Source: Undibacterium sp. YM2 (GTDB taxonomy: Bacteria; Pseudomonadota; Gammaproteobacteria; Burkholderiales; Burkholderiaceae_D). From it: DNA of 64,000 nt. The stretch covers positions 2,480,001-2,544,000 of the forward strand of contig NZ_AP018441.1 of the NCBI RefSeq assembly GCF_009937975.1, given 5' to 3'. Shown piece by piece: positions 1 to 9,985 of this stretch (positions are counted from its first letter, which is position 1; every line of letters begins with the position of its first letter). The position numbers were made by a program, and so were the translations under genes. A model generated the notes under the pieces. That model was given only the letters and a program-made list of their open reading frames with translations. It was not told the DNA's origin and searched no databases.

Positions 1-1591
1 CACGCTTGATGGTTTCTTCTTGTGGCTCGCGTGGATTGCGCAAGGCAACGCCCGCACTGAAAGTGATGAACAAGCGTTGATCATTGGCCGTGAAGAAGTG
101 CTTGGTCAGTTCTCTTTGCACGCGCATCATGGCCTGGGCAGCTTCTTCCAGCTGCGTTTCTGGCATGATGATGACAAATTCCTCACCGCCGTAGCGTGCT
201 ACCATGTCTATGGATCTCAGGGTTTGCTTGACAATGCGTACCAGGTGAACCAGCGCCTCATCACCGGCGGCGTGGCCGTGGGTGTCGTTGAGCTTCTTGA
301 AGTTATCAAGATCCAGCAGGGCTACGCAAAGTGGCGTGTTACGTCGGTCAGACCTGTCGGCTTCGCGTTCAAATACATCGTCCATACCCCTGCGGTTCAG
401 GCTGCCTGTCAGTTGGTCTTCCCTGACCAGTTCACTCATGTGGGCAAGTTTGTTTTCCAGTTCCTTGATGCGTGCCTCTGCTTCGCTGACCTCTTTTTGA
501 GCAGCGACTATCATGTCACGCGAACGCAGGGTTTCAGACTGGACTTCCCTGGTTTCGTTGAGGATATTCCTGATCAGGTCGCTGACCTCGGCAACATTCT
601 TGGCTGAACTCAGTTGTTGTGAGTAGGTGCCCATTTTGTGCTGATAAGCGCCGGTGCTGTCTGCCATGGCATTCAATCTGTCGATAAATGCCGTCATCAT
701 GTTCTTGACTGAGGTTTTTGACTCGTCAATACTGGTTTTCAATACGCCTTGCTTGTAGATGACATCTTTCAGGCTGCGCGTGGCTTCTTGCAGGGCACGG
801 TGATCAATCGGGCCCGCGATGAGATTTTGTACCACCTCGATCTGGCCGCGTAACCAGTTATCGTTATCAAGCAGATCGTGGATATTGGTCAGCAGCAGGT
901 CGAACAGGCGCAGCAGCAATTCCTGTTGTTCAGCGCTGTCACCGCTTTGCAGTTCAATCTGAAAGCACAATTGCTTGAGTCTGCCAGCAATCATGTTCAG
1001 CTCACCTTCATTGACCGCAACCTTGACCGCTGTGCCCAGGCTTTCCGACTCTTCGGCAAGTTGCGGGCTAGGTTTCAGTAGCGAGGTGAGGGCAAGGGTC
1101 AGGGTGCGGTACAGTAAGTCCTTGAGGATGCGCAACCTGCCATCCTCAACCGGGCCATCATCAACCAGTGAGATGCTCTTGCTGGCAACAGGCGTTGGCA
1201 GCGGATCGACGAGACTGATGTTATTGGAGGCAGTTGGCGGCGGAGCCGTAATACGTTCAGCCAGTTGTGTCAGGCCACGGCCATAATCTTGCCAGTTGCC
1301 AGTTTTGATCGCACGGCTGAAGCGTTGCCCAAAAGTGGACATCTCACCTGTCGAAATCTGCAGGCTGTTGGCAAAATTGGCAAGTAAAATCTCGGCTTGC
1401 GGAATGACTGGAGTTGCCTCCATTTCAGGCGGGGCTTCTACCGGAGTATCCGGAACACCTGCTATATCATTATAGAGTTTGCGGTAGGCCTCTGGTGTTG
1501 GCGCAATGCGCTGTATTGCCAATTGTCTGAATGTCTCGCGCGCAATATCTGTAGGACTTTTAAACTGCGAATTATTTGGAGTTTTCGACAT
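1..1591 (-). CDS. GGDEF-domain diguanylate cyclase, C-terminus cut by window edge
   Basis: The protein begins with ATG at 1591 (MSKTPNNSQF) and runs off the left edge, so about 530 residues are visible. The first two thirds are helical and without a domain I recognise, followed by a coiled-coil-like stretch. A GGDEF domain follows, starting near the DQLTGSLNRRG motif and carrying an intact GGEEF active-site loop in the segment MVARYGGEEFVII. This predicts synthesis of cyclic di-GMP from two GTP in the cytoplasm. The last part of the domain lies outside the window. No transmembrane segment is visible. A divergent or co-directional partner may be the response regulator whose stop lies 58 bp upstream. 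The family call is firm; the signal it senses is unknown. Confidence 0.9.
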   Translation of the reverse strand, partial: MSKTPNNSQFKSPTDIARETFRQLAIQRIAPTPEAYRKLYNDIAGVPDTPVEAPPEMEATPVIPQAEILLANFANSLQISTGEMSTFGQRFSRAIKTGNWQDYGRGLTQLAERITAPPPTASNNISLVDPLPTPVASKSISLVDDGPVEDGRLRILKDLLYRTLTLALTSLLKPSPQLAEESESLGTAVKVAVNEGELNMIAGRLKQLCFQIELQSGDSAEQQELLLRLFDLLLTNIHDLLDNDNWLRGQIEVVQNLIAGPIDHRALQEATRSLKDVIYKQGVLKTSIDESKTSVKNMMTAFIDRLNAMADSTGAYQHKMGTYSQQLSSAKNVAEVSDLIRNILNETREVQSETLRSRDMIVAAQKEVSEAEARIKELENKLAHMSELVREDQLTGSLNRRGMDDVFEREADRSDRRNTPLCVALLDLDNFKKLNDTHGHAAGDEALVHLVRIVKQTLRSIDMVARYGGEEFVIIMPETQLEEAAQAMMRVQRELTKHFFTANDQRLFITFSAGVALRNPREPQEETIKR

Positions 1592-1649
1592 TTTGCTTTG
1601 CCAATGACCTTGCTAACAAGAGTATTGCCCACGACATTAATATTGCCGT

Positions 1650-2297
1650 TTAATCTACAAGCTGATTTTTTATTGCATAGTGCGTTAATTCAGCATTGTG
1701 CCGCAATTTCATCTTCAATAGAATTCTCGACCTGTATTCGCTAATGGTTTTTACAGAAAGTGACAATTCTTTTGCGATGTCGCTAACTGACTTGCCTGAG
1801 GCGATCAGGGTCATGGTTTGGAACTCACGGTCAGACAGGGTTTTGTGCAGTGCATCTTCATGTTCCTGGTTCAGGTTGTTTGCCAGTTCCTGGGCAAGTT
1901 GCGTGCTGATGTATTTCAAGCCACGGGCGACTTGTCGTATGGCTTCCAGGATTTGCACGCTGCTGCATTGCTTGTTCAGAAAACCAGAGGCGCCGGCTTT
2001 CAATGCCCTGACTGCATACTGGTCTTCTCTGTGGATGGAGAACATGAGAACTGCGATATGTGGTTTTTCGGACTTGATTTGCTTTAAAACTTCTATGCCA
2101 TTCCTGTCTGGCAGGGCAATGTCTAGCAACAAGACCTCAAAATCGAGCTGGCGGCTCAGGCGTATCGCCTCCAGGCCGGTTTCTGCCTCTGCGATGATGG
2201 CCATATCTGTTGTGGTTGAGATAATGCTTTTTATTCCCTCTCTCACAACGGCATGATCATCGACGACGAGTACATTGATTGCTGCTTTTTCTGTCAT
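1650..2297 (-). CDS. NarL/FixJ-family response regulator
   Basis: 215 residues. The N-terminal receiver domain (about 7-122) has the acidic pair D13-D14, phosphoacceptor D59 in LLLDIALPD, and K109 in GFLNKQ. A LuxR-type helix-turn-helix follows at about 148-210 (LSDREFQTMTLIASGKS). It should be a DNA-binding transcription factor switched by phosphorylation. No histidine kinase gene adjoins it, so the partner is encoded elsewhere. It reads in the same direction as the downstream GGDEF gene, 58 bp away, and could share its transcript. Length and motifs are normal for the family. Confidence 0.93.
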   Translation of the reverse strand: MTEKAAINVLVVDDHAVVREGIKSIISTTTDMAIIAEAETGLEAIRLSRQLDFEVLLLDIALPDRNGIEVLKQIKSEKPHIAVLMFSIHREDQYAVRALKAGASGFLNKQCSSVQILEAIRQVARGLKYISTQLAQELANNLNQEHEDALHKTLSDREFQTMTLIASGKSVSDIAKELSLSVKTISEYRSRILLKMKLRHNAELTHYAIKNQLVD

Positions 2298-2463
2298 GCA
2301 AAATCCATTTTCTTAATCAGGCAACCTGACATTACCCAGCATCCTATCAGGAGTGATATTGAATGGTAACGGCAAGCAAACTATTCTTCCATTTTATAAG
2401 CTAAGTGTGGGCTTTCGGTGGCACAAAAGAAATTATTTTGATCAACTCCGCTACAATGTAGTA

Positions 2464-3012
2464 ATGAGCAAAGCATTTATCAAAGAATCAGATTCCGACG
2501 ACGAAGAGGAGTTCGGCGCGCCAGCCATTCCTGCGGGTGTAAAAAACTATATGACGCCGGAAGGTCATCAGCGCATGAAGGATGAGTTCTTGCAACTCAT
2601 GGACGTGGAGCGGCCCGAGATCGTCAATATTGTGCACTGGGCTGCCTCCAATGGTGACCGCTCGGAGAACGGCGACTATATCTATGGCAAAAAACGCTTG
2701 CGTGAAATCGACAGGCGTATACGGTTTTTAACCAAGCGCCTCGATATTGCAGAAGTCTTCGACCCGCGTATTCATCATGGTTCTGATCAAATCTATTTTG
2801 GCGCCACTGTCACCTATGAAAACCAGCATGGTGAAGCGCATACTGTGACAATTGTCGGTGTTGATGAATTTGACCCCCTGCAAGGCAAGATCAGCTGGAT
2901 TTCCCCTGTTGCCAGAGCACTCATCAAGGCAAGGGTAGATGATACGGTGACCTTGCGTACGCCAGGAGGGGTAGAGGAGTTGACCATACTTGAGGTCAAT
3001 TACCCGGCATAA
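2464..3012 (+). CDS. greB: Transcription elongation factor GreB
   Basis: 182 residues starting MSKAFIKESD at 2464. An upstream in-frame start at 2353 would add 37 residues unlike any Gre protein, so the internal ATG is chosen. The N-terminal coiled-coil carries the acidic tip (MTPEGHQRMKDE then NGDRSENGDY) and the C-terminal FKBP-like domain ends VEELTILEVNYP. GreB binds in the secondary channel of RNA polymerase and stimulates transcript cleavage in backtracked complexes. It lies next to spoT and near rpoZ, a common Burkholderiales order. An acidic DSDDEEE stretch near the start is typical of betaproteobacterial GreB. Confidence 0.93.
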   Translation: MSKAFIKESDSDDEEEFGAPAIPAGVKNYMTPEGHQRMKDEFLQLMDVERPEIVNIVHWAASNGDRSENGDYIYGKKRLREIDRRIRFLTKRLDIAEVFDPRIHHGSDQIYFGATVTYENQHGEAHTVTIVGVDEFDPLQGKISWISPVARALIKARVDDTVTLRTPGGVEELTILEVNYPA

Positions 3013-3038
3013 GATTTTTAATTTCCCTATGAATCCAC

Positions 3039-4391
3039 ATGTCCCTTGCTTATTCCAAACTCAATCATCCCTTACGTGTACCTCTGGCAGCAGAAGTTCA
3101 TTCCAGGCCTTCGTTGCGCTTGCATGCCCCAGAGACGCTGACCCATCTGGCGATTTTTGCCAGGAATGATGCCCATCTGGGTGGTGATAACCTGCTGACC
3201 CAACAAGTCATACTGGGTGATTTTTGCCGTCATTTTGCTGTGGCGAGTCCCTCGGGTGATGCCAAGTATTTCTTCCATGATTTTGGTCGTTTCCGCCTTA
3301 AATGGGAATGCCATACAGAGTTTGCCACCTATACCTTTGTCGAAAACCAGACAGAGCCGCAGGATAGCGTTCAGCATGAGACGGAGTTGGCCCAGGTATT
3401 TGCCAACGCCCCCATACGTCATTTGCCTCAACAGTGGTTATTCGAGTTGCAAGAGAAGGTCATGGTCGCCACCCATGTGGCTCTTATCCCGGCTGCACAG
3501 GAATTTCATCCACCGTCACCCGTAAAACAGATATTTGAGGGTGGGGTGGTGGTGGGTAGTGAGGTTTTGAGCCGTGGTGAAGTATGGACAGATTTTCTGA
3601 TACAGGCAGATGGCTTCAGCCGCTTCGTCGTCAAGGACAATGGTTTTCTGGATCAGCAGGCGGGGCGGACGGTGCAGCGGCTGCTGGAGATCGAGACCTA
3701 CAGAATGATGGCATTGCTGGGTTTGCCGCATGCGCAAAATGCTTCTTTTGTATTGAATGACATAGAGAGGGACTTGGTCGCCCTGACTGCTGCAATGACG
3801 ATGGCAGGCAATGGACAAGGCGAGGCAAGTTCGACTGATGCCGAGCAAAGCTTGCTGCGGCAAATTATCGACCTGGCTGCCCGCACTGAAAAACTGGCGC
3901 TGGAAAACAGTTATCGCTTCGCGGCATCCAAGGCTTATTTCAAGCTGGTGCAGTCGCGTATTGCCGAGTTGCGTGAATTCAGGATAGAAGGCGTGCCAAC
4001 CATAGGTGAATTCATGGACAGACGTCTGGCACCAGCCATGAACACCTGTGAAGCTATCGTAAGACGGCAGGAAACATTGGCAGAACGTATCGCCAATACC
4101 AATGATCTGTTGCGCACCAGGGTAGGCATCGTACAGGAGCAGCAAAACCGCAAGATACTGCAAAGCATGAATGCCAGGGCGGGCCAGCAATTACGCTTGC
4201 AGCAAGCGGTCGAGGGTTTGTCAGTCGTGGCAATCAGCTATTACATGACAGGCCTGGTCTATTATGCGGGCAAGGGTCTGAAGGCGATGGGTTTACCTAT
4301 TAATCCAGATATGCTGGCTGGCTTGTCTTTACCTGTGATTGCTGGCGTGGTCTGGTGGGGTTTGCGCAAGATGCACAAGACCATACACTGA
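3039..4391 (+). CDS. DUF3422 family membrane-anchored protein
   Basis: 450 residues starting MSLAYSKLNHPLRVPLAAEV at 3039. The N-terminal half, including HSRPSLRLHAPE and a later FxWECHTEFATY pattern, matches the conserved core of DUF3422 proteins. A long helical, probably coiled-coil, region follows. The C-terminus has two hydrophobic segments (about 400-440: VVAISYYMTGLVYY and LAGLSLPVIAGVVWW), so it is probably anchored in the inner membrane with the N-terminal part in the cytoplasm. Function is not known for the family. It starts 27 bp after greB and may be co-transcribed. It converges on spoT with only 8 bp between the stop codons. Confidence 0.85.
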   Translation: MSLAYSKLNHPLRVPLAAEVHSRPSLRLHAPETLTHLAIFARNDAHLGGDNLLTQQVILGDFCRHFAVASPSGDAKYFFHDFGRFRLKWECHTEFATYTFVENQTEPQDSVQHETELAQVFANAPIRHLPQQWLFELQEKVMVATHVALIPAAQEFHPPSPVKQIFEGGVVVGSEVLSRGEVWTDFLIQADGFSRFVVKDNGFLDQQAGRTVQRLLEIETYRMMALLGLPHAQNASFVLNDIERDLVALTAAMTMAGNGQGEASSTDAEQSLLRQIIDLAARTEKLALENSYRFAASKAYFKLVQSRIAELREFRIEGVPTIGEFMDRRLAPAMNTCEAIVRRQETLAERIANTNDLLRTRVGIVQEQQNRKILQSMNARAGQQLRLQQAVEGLSVVAISYYMTGLVYYAGKGLKAMGLPINPDMLAGLSLPVIAGVVWWGLRKMHKTIH

Positions 4392-4399
4392 CAGTATTG

Positions 4400-6703
4400 T
4401 TAGCCGTGCTCTCTGACTATGCGCGTAACACCAGCCAGATGCTTGATGTTACGCATGATTTTTGCCAAGTGGGTGCGGTCTTCTATCTGTATCGTGAAGT
4501 GAATATTGGTCATGTCATTGGCATCGCCATCTTCCATATTGACATGGCTGATATTTGCATCTGATTCGCCAATCTCGGCAGCGATGCGGGCAAGGGCGCC
4601 ACGTTCGTTCGTCACCGTTACGGCGATGCGGCAGTCAAAGCGGCGGTTCAGGTCTTCACCCCAGTTGACATCAATCCAGCGGTCAGGCTCCTTGATATGC
4701 AGGCGTTTGGCATGCTCGCAATCATCCGTATGCACAACCAGACCCTGATCGCGCTTGAGTTGACCAACTATGCCATCTCCCGGGATGGGCAGGCAACACG
4801 GTGCCAATTGTACCGACAAGCCCTCACTGCCATAAATAATGACGGGGTCGCGCTTGTTGTTGATCTTGTCTCCAAATTGCTGGAAGGGGATGGACGGTGA
4901 GTCATCTTCCACCAGGTCCAGTATATGCCTTGCCACCAGCGCAGCCATGCGCTTGCCTATGCCAATATCGGTATGAATTTCATCCAGTGATTTGGCGCTG
5001 GATTCATTGAGCAATTTATCGACCAGGCTGTCTGGCAGGTCAGGGTTCAGGTTGACTGATACCAAGGCCTGGGCCAGCAATTGTTTGCCCAGTTCTGTCG
5101 ATTCATTCAGGTTGATTGTGCGCAGGTAATGGCGTATTGCCGACCTGGCCTTGCCAGTACGCACATAAGTCAGCCAGTTTGGCGTAGGGCGCGAATTGGG
5201 TGAAGTGATGATTTCGACGATATCACCATTCTTCAATTCAGAACGCAGTGGCACTGGCTCGTGATTGATGCGAGTGGCAATCGCCTGATCACCAATATCG
5301 GTATGGATTGTGTATGCAAAGTCCAAAGCTGTTGCTCCGCGGGGCAGGGCAATAATTTTGGATTTTGGCGTGAACACATAAACAGAGTCAGGGAACAGAT
5401 CAATTTTGACATGCTCGAGAAACTCGGCAGAGTCGCCAGTCTGTTTTTGTATGTCCAGCAGAGACTGCAGCCAGGCGTGCGTGCGCTGTTGCAAGTCAGT
5501 CAGGCTGCCTTCTTCGTTCTTGTACAGCCAATGCGCAGCAACACCCGATTCTGCGACATGATGCATGTCACGCGTGCGTATCTGAAACTCGACTGGCGTA
5601 CCGTAAGGACCAATCAGCGTCGTATGCAGGGATTGATAGCCATTCGTCTTGGGAATAGCAATATAGTCTTTGAACTTGCCCGGCATGGGTTTGTACAAGG
5701 CATGCAAGCTGCCCAGCGCATAATAGCTGTCGCGAAAATCACTGACCACGATACGGAAACCATACACATCCAGCACCTGGGAAAAACTCAGGTGTTTGTC
5801 GTGCATCTTGCGGTAAATACCGTACAGGGTTTTTTCGCGACCATACACTTCGGCCTTGAGGCCAGCTTCGGACAGGGCCGTCTTTACCGCATCCATGATC
5901 TTGTTGACGACTTCCCGGCGGTTACCACGTGCTGCCTTGACCGCTTTGGACAAGGTGCGGTAACGCATAGGATAAAGATGCGAAAACGCCAGATCCTGCA
6001 GCTCGCGGTAGATATTATTAAGCCCCAGCCTGTGTGCGATAGGCACATACACATCCATGGTTTCGCGTGAAATACGGCGCTTCTTTTCCGCCGACATGAA
6101 ACCCAGGGTGCGCATATTGTGCAGGCGGTCTGCCAGCTTCACTAGGATCACGCGTACATCCCGCGCCATGGCGAGCAGCATCTTGCGGAAATTCTCTGCC
6201 TGCGCTTCTATCTGGCTCTGGAATTCGATCTTCTCAAGCTTGGAGAGACCATCAACCAGAGTGGCAACCGGTGCGCCAAAGCGCTCAATCAGTTCATCCT
6301 TCTTGACATCCTGATCTTCCATGACGTCATGCAGCAGTGCGGCCATGATGGCTTGCACATCCAGCTTCCATTCGGCACAGATTTCTGCCACGGCAATCGG
6401 GTGGGAAATATAGGGTTCGCCAGACTTGCGTACCTGACCCAGGTGCATTTCATCAGAAAAGCGATAGGCTTCCTTGACCAGTTTTAATTCACTGGCCGAC
6501 ATGTATTCGCTGATGCGGTTGGTGAGTGCCGTAATGGAGGCGACACCGGTATTCGTCGATGACGCACGAATACTGTCTAATTCATCCAGGGGGGAACTGT
6601 GTTTGTTGATGCTGTTCGCAGGGCTGCGTATGGCAGCCAGCGCGACTGCAGCAGAATCGGCCGGTTTGCTTTCCAGAGATGAATGACTGTCATTGAGGTT
6701 CAT
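4400..6703 (-). CDS. spoT: Bifunctional (p)ppGpp synthetase/hydrolase SpoT (RelA/SpoT family)
   Basis: 767 residues. The HD hydrolase domain has H101 and the HDVMED motif at 125-130, so ppGpp hydrolysis should be intact. The synthetase domain follows at about 285-400, with YGIYRKMHDK, DVYGFRIVV and TNGYQSLHT. Then come a TGS domain (about 440-505, VFTPKSKIIALPRGATALDF) and a C-terminal ACT domain (about 690-765). It sets the level of the stringent-response alarmone in the cytoplasm. The order yicC-gmk-rpoZ-spoT on one strand is the classical proteobacterial arrangement and suggests one operon; the gap to rpoZ is 63 bp. An N-terminal extension of about 60 residues precedes the HD domain, as often seen in this order. 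Confidence 0.96.
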   Translation of the reverse strand: MNLNDSHSSLESKPADSAAVALAAIRSPANSINKHSSPLDELDSIRASSTNTGVASITALTNRISEYMSASELKLVKEAYRFSDEMHLGQVRKSGEPYISHPIAVAEICAEWKLDVQAIMAALLHDVMEDQDVKKDELIERFGAPVATLVDGLSKLEKIEFQSQIEAQAENFRKMLLAMARDVRVILVKLADRLHNMRTLGFMSAEKKRRISRETMDVYVPIAHRLGLNNIYRELQDLAFSHLYPMRYRTLSKAVKAARGNRREVVNKIMDAVKTALSEAGLKAEVYGREKTLYGIYRKMHDKHLSFSQVLDVYGFRIVVSDFRDSYYALGSLHALYKPMPGKFKDYIAIPKTNGYQSLHTTLIGPYGTPVEFQIRTRDMHHVAESGVAAHWLYKNEEGSLTDLQQRTHAWLQSLLDIQKQTGDSAEFLEHVKIDLFPDSVYVFTPKSKIIALPRGATALDFAYTIHTDIGDQAIATRINHEPVPLRSELKNGDIVEIITSPNSRPTPNWLTYVRTGKARSAIRHYLRTINLNESTELGKQLLAQALVSVNLNPDLPDSLVDKLLNESSAKSLDEIHTDIGIGKRMAALVARHILDLVEDDSPSIPFQQFGDKINNKRDPVIIYGSEGLSVQLAPCCLPIPGDGIVGQLKRDQGLVVHTDDCEHAKRLHIKEPDRWIDVNWGEDLNRRFDCRIAVTVTNERGALARIAAEIGESDANISHVNMEDGDANDMTNIHFTIQIEDRTHLAKIMRNIKHLAGVTRIVREHG

Positions 6704-6766
6704 TCTGTGATTCCCGGCCGGATAAAGGCTTAAAGAAGGGGCGGCTAAGAATGTAGGTGCAGCGGC

Positions 6767-6970
6767 TTACACCGGCACTTTTTTCAACATTTCTATACCG
6801 ACTTTACCTTCAGCGATTTCACGCAGGGCGATTACCGTAGGCTTATCCTTGGAATCTACCTTGGGAGTGTGGCCTTGCAGCAATTGGCGCGCGCGATAAG
6901 TGGCGCACAGTGTCAGCTGAAAGCGGTTAGGGATTTGTTTCAATGCGTCTTCAATGGTAATACGTGCCAT
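6767..6970 (-). CDS. rpoZ: RNA polymerase omega subunit
   Basis: 67 residues starting [20 protein letters not shown], an almost canonical omega N-terminus, with [11 protein letters not shown] and [12 protein letters not shown] further on. Omega helps fold and assemble the beta' subunit of RNA polymerase and forms part of a ppGpp binding site. That fits its place between gmk (43 bp upstream) and spoT (63 bp downstream). Length is normal for Burkholderiales. Confidence 0.97.
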   Translation of the reverse strand: MARITIEDALKQIPNRFQLTLCATYRARQLLQGHTPKVDSKDKPTVIALREIAEGKVGIEMLKKVPV

Positions 6971-7013
6971 ATTTCTTCCTCAATACTAAAAAATACTCAA
7001 TTGGGTTTGCGAA

Positions 7014-7658
7014 TTAATTCGCGTTGGCGTGAATGCCAAGTTGGGTAAACAGCTCGTAGTGGCGTGTTGCCTGTTGTGCAAACCGGCAGCGCGTGGCTTT
7101 CACGATTGCATTCAATTCTGACAAGGCTGTTGCAAAGTCTTGATTAATAATAACATATTCGAACTCCGGGGAGTGCGCCATTTCACCGCCAGCAGCCAAA
7201 ATGCGCTTGGTAATGACGTGCGGCTCGTCCTGGCCGCGCTTCTTCAGGCGTTCTTCCAGGGCAGGTATCGACGGCGGCAAGATAAAAATGCCAACAGCAC
7301 CGGGAAATTGTTTCCTGACTTGCTGCGCGCCTTGCCAGTCTATTTCCAGCAAAACATCGGTGCCTGAACGCATCTGGTCTTCTATGGTAATGCGCGAAGT
7401 GCCATAGTAATTACCGAATACTTCTGCTGATTCCAGAAATTCACCCTGTGCCTTGCGCGCCAGAAAATCTTCGGGTGTCGTGAAATGATATTCGCGGCCA
7501 TCTTGCTCGCCCGGGCGCGGTGCACGGGTAGTGTAGGAGATCGACAATTTGATCGCCGGTTCTTGTGCCAGCAAGGCATTGACCAGTGAAGACTTGCCTG
7601 CACCGGAGGGGGCGGCGACCACAAAAAGACTGCCTGCAGTCGTATTATTGGTTTTCAT
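7014..7658 (-). CDS. gmk: Guanylate kinase
   Basis: 214 residues. The P-loop APSGAGKS is at residues 16-23, followed by [19 protein letters not shown], the GMP-binding region, and [10 protein letters not shown]. It phosphorylates GMP to GDP with ATP in the cytoplasm and is essential for guanine nucleotide supply, which links it to the downstream rpoZ and spoT genes. The start is the ATG at 7658, with a GGAGGAA-like ribosome binding site just upstream on the minus strand. Confidence 0.97.
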   Translation of the reverse strand: MKTNNTTAGSLFVVAAPSGAGKSSLVNALLAQEPAIKLSISYTTRAPRPGEQDGREYHFTTPEDFLARKAQGEFLESAEVFGNYYGTSRITIEDQMRSGTDVLLEIDWQGAQQVRKQFPGAVGIFILPPSIPALEERLKKRGQDEPHVITKRILAAGGEMAHSPEFEYVIINQDFATALSELNAIVKATRCRFAQQATRHYELFTQLGIHANAN

Positions 7659-7794
7659 GGCATTCCTCCGGTAGGTTTAATTCAGGTCATCTCAGGTCTT
7701 CAGCAAGACAAATTGGGCTGCATACTCCCATCATTCACCGTCCCGCAATATTTCCCAAGAAAAAGAGTGCGGGAGTATAAGCAAATGCGCCTGT

Positions 7795-8712
7795 TTATTC
7801 AAGGTTTTGCACTTGTTCGCGCATTTGTTCTATGAATAACTTCAATTCCATGGACGCATCCGACAATTCCTTGGATGCCGCTTTGGAACCCAGGGTATTT
7901 GCTTCGCGGTTCAATTCCTGCATCATGAAGTCCAGCCTTTTGCCAACCTGACCACCTTTTTTCAGTATATGCCTGGTTTCTGTCAGATGGGCTGACAGGC
8001 GCGCCAGCTCTTCTGCTACATCCACACGTATGCCATACATGGTCACTTCCTGGCGGATACGGTCCAGCGCTTCTTCGCGCGTGATCGTCTGGCCAGCATT
8101 GGAGCCGCTGGATTGCAAAGCAAGGCCCAGGGCTTCTTCCAGCCTGCTAGTAGCTTTTTGCTGGAATTGCTGAACAATTTGCGGCATCAGTGGCGTGATG
8201 CGGGTGACGATTTCTTCCATTGCAGCGATGCGGCTCAGCAGTACTTGTTCCAGCGCCGCACCTTCACGTTCACGGCTGACGATGAATGCATCCAGCGTCT
8301 TGTTGATGGTGTCATTGATGGCCGCCTGCAAAGATTCTGCATTGATTTCGCTTTCTTCTATGACGCCGGGCCAGCGCAGGATTTCATTGGTGCTCAGTGC
8401 CGCCGCGTCAGGGAACTGCTGCTTCAGATTGATCTGGAAACTGGCAAGCTGTTCAAGCAAGCTGGTGTTGAGGCTTTTATTATGCGTTTCTGTCAGTTTT
8501 TTACCAAAGCTGAAACGGCATTCCACTTTACCGCGTGCCAGCTTGCGTGTTAATGCTTCGCGAAATTGTGATTCAACTGAGCGAAACTCGTCATTAATAC
8601 GAAATTGCAGGTCCAAAAAGCGGGAATTGACGCTTTTGATCTCTATGGTAATGGTGCCAGCATCTGTTTCATTGGTGCTGCTGGCATAACCTGTCATGCT
8701 GAAAATGCTCAA
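7795..8712 (-). CDS. yicC: YicC-family endoribonuclease
   Basis: 305 residues starting MSIFSMTGYAS, the signature N-terminus of YicC/YloC proteins, and ending with the conserved MELKLFIEQMREQVQN region. Both YicC_N and DUF1732 halves are present and the length is normal. Family members are endoribonucleases implicated in small RNA turnover. It heads the yicC-gmk-rpoZ-spoT run, 136 bp upstream of gmk. It is divergent from the kinase gene at 8850, so promoters for both should lie in 8713-8849. Confidence 0.93.
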   Translation of the reverse strand: MSIFSMTGYASSTNETDAGTITIEIKSVNSRFLDLQFRINDEFRSVESQFREALTRKLARGKVECRFSFGKKLTETHNKSLNTSLLEQLASFQINLKQQFPDAAALSTNEILRWPGVIEESEINAESLQAAINDTINKTLDAFIVSREREGAALEQVLLSRIAAMEEIVTRITPLMPQIVQQFQQKATSRLEEALGLALQSSGSNAGQTITREEALDRIRQEVTMYGIRVDVAEELARLSAHLTETRHILKKGGQVGKRLDFMMQELNREANTLGSKAASKELSDASMELKLFIEQMREQVQNLE

Positions 8713-8849
8713 GGTATTTCCTTAAAAAGGCGTGAACTGTGTATTACTGTGCATTGGATTGGCTAAATTGTGCATTAGACACTAGGATATTCTTTACAAA
8801 TACCGCAATAATCAACACAATCCGTTTTGTATAGTGAATTGGACGATTG

Positions 8850-9860
8850 ATGGCCGCACAAAATAACGCACCTCTGCCAGATGGACTGGAAATTGCCGGA
8901 TACCGCATTGTAAAGAAAATTGCGTCCGGTGGCTTTAGTATTGTATATCTGGCTTCTGACGAAGATGGCAACGCAGTTGCAATTAAAGAGTATTTGCCCA
9001 GCTCACTGGCCTTGCGCCAGCAAGGTGAGCTGGTGCCGGCGATCTCAAATGAGAATCTGCCGATTTACCGCATAGGATTGAAGTGTTTTTTTGAAGAAGG
9101 TCGTGCACTGGCGCGCATCTCGCACCCGAATGTGGTCAGCGTTATCAATTTCTTCCGCGCCAATGAGACTGTCTATATGGTCATGGCCTATGAATCTGGC
9201 CGTTCATTGCAGGAACATATCCTACGTCGTCGTGACAAGGGTGAAAAGCCGCTGGTGTCAGAGCGCTTCATCCGTCGTATGTTCAATCAGGTCATGAATG
9301 GCTTGCGTGAAGTGCATACCAATAAACTGCTGCATCTGGATTTGAAACCAGCCAATATCTACCTGCGCCTGGATGGCACGCCTATCTTGCTGGACTTTGG
9401 TGCGGCCCGCCAAACCCTCAAAACTGACATACCCAAGCTCTACCCCATGTATACTCCGGGTTTTGCTGCACCAGAGTTGTATTTGAAGAACGGCAATCTG
9501 GGCCCCTGGACTGACATTTACAGCATAGGCGCTTCGATTTTTGCCTGTATGGTAGGTGCGCCGCCGCAACCCTCAGACCAGCGCAAGACCAGTGACAAGA
9601 TGGAGGGGCACTACCGCAAGCTGGAGGGTTTATACTCTTCAGAATTGATAGAAGTAGTGCGCTGGTGTCTGCAACTGGATCCGCTGGAGCGGCCACAAAG
9701 TGTGTTCGCCCTGCAAAAAGCCCTGGCGATTCAGGCGCAACCGCAGCGCGAACTGACTTTTATGGAAAAAATGACATTAAAGTTCAAGACGCTATTTGCT
9801 GGAAAAAGAAAAAAAGTCGAAAGCGACCATACGACCATACAGGAAAGCACCCTGAATTAA
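8850..9860 (+). CDS. Hanks-type serine/threonine protein kinase
   Basis: 336 residues from the ATG at 8850 (a TTG directly before it is ignored). Kinase features appear in order: glycine-rich loop IASGGFSIVY at 24-33, catalytic lysine K46 in VAIKEY, the catalytic loop HLDLKPANIYL, and the LDFGAAR metal-binding loop. Histidine replaced by leucine in the HRD motif (HLD) is common in bacterial kinases. The C-terminus is short, basic and lysine-rich, without a transmembrane helix or PASTA repeats, so the protein is probably cytoplasmic. It lies 125 bp upstream of a PP2C phosphatase gene on the same strand, which suggests a cognate pair acting on shared targets. Confidence 0.92.
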   Translation: MAAQNNAPLPDGLEIAGYRIVKKIASGGFSIVYLASDEDGNAVAIKEYLPSSLALRQQGELVPAISNENLPIYRIGLKCFFEEGRALARISHPNVVSVINFFRANETVYMVMAYESGRSLQEHILRRRDKGEKPLVSERFIRRMFNQVMNGLREVHTNKLLHLDLKPANIYLRLDGTPILLDFGAARQTLKTDIPKLYPMYTPGFAAPELYLKNGNLGPWTDIYSIGASIFACMVGAPPQPSDQRKTSDKMEGHYRKLEGLYSSELIEVVRWCLQLDPLERPQSVFALQKALAIQAQPQRELTFMEKMTLKFKTLFAGKRKKVESDHTTIQESTLN

Positions 9861-9985
9861 GGTTGCGTTCGGCTGTTTAAAGCCGTGTTGGCTGTGAATG
9901 TTCGCCGCTGGCCAGGCTCTGGAGCAAAAGTATGCGCTCCCTGGCCTGTTTGTATCAATAACCATTATAAAGTTTTAAAAATCTC

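Noticed and set aside
2353..2463. N-terminal extension of GreB
   Set aside because: The added residues are not Gre-like, while the ATG at 2464 gives a canonical GreB start.
3516..4190. Minus-strand open frame of 224 residues inside the DUF3422 gene
   Set aside because: It is antisense to a conserved gene and resembles no protein.
5261..6070. Plus-strand open frame of 269 residues inside spoT
   Set aside because: Antisense to the synthetase and HD regions of spoT, without family resemblance.
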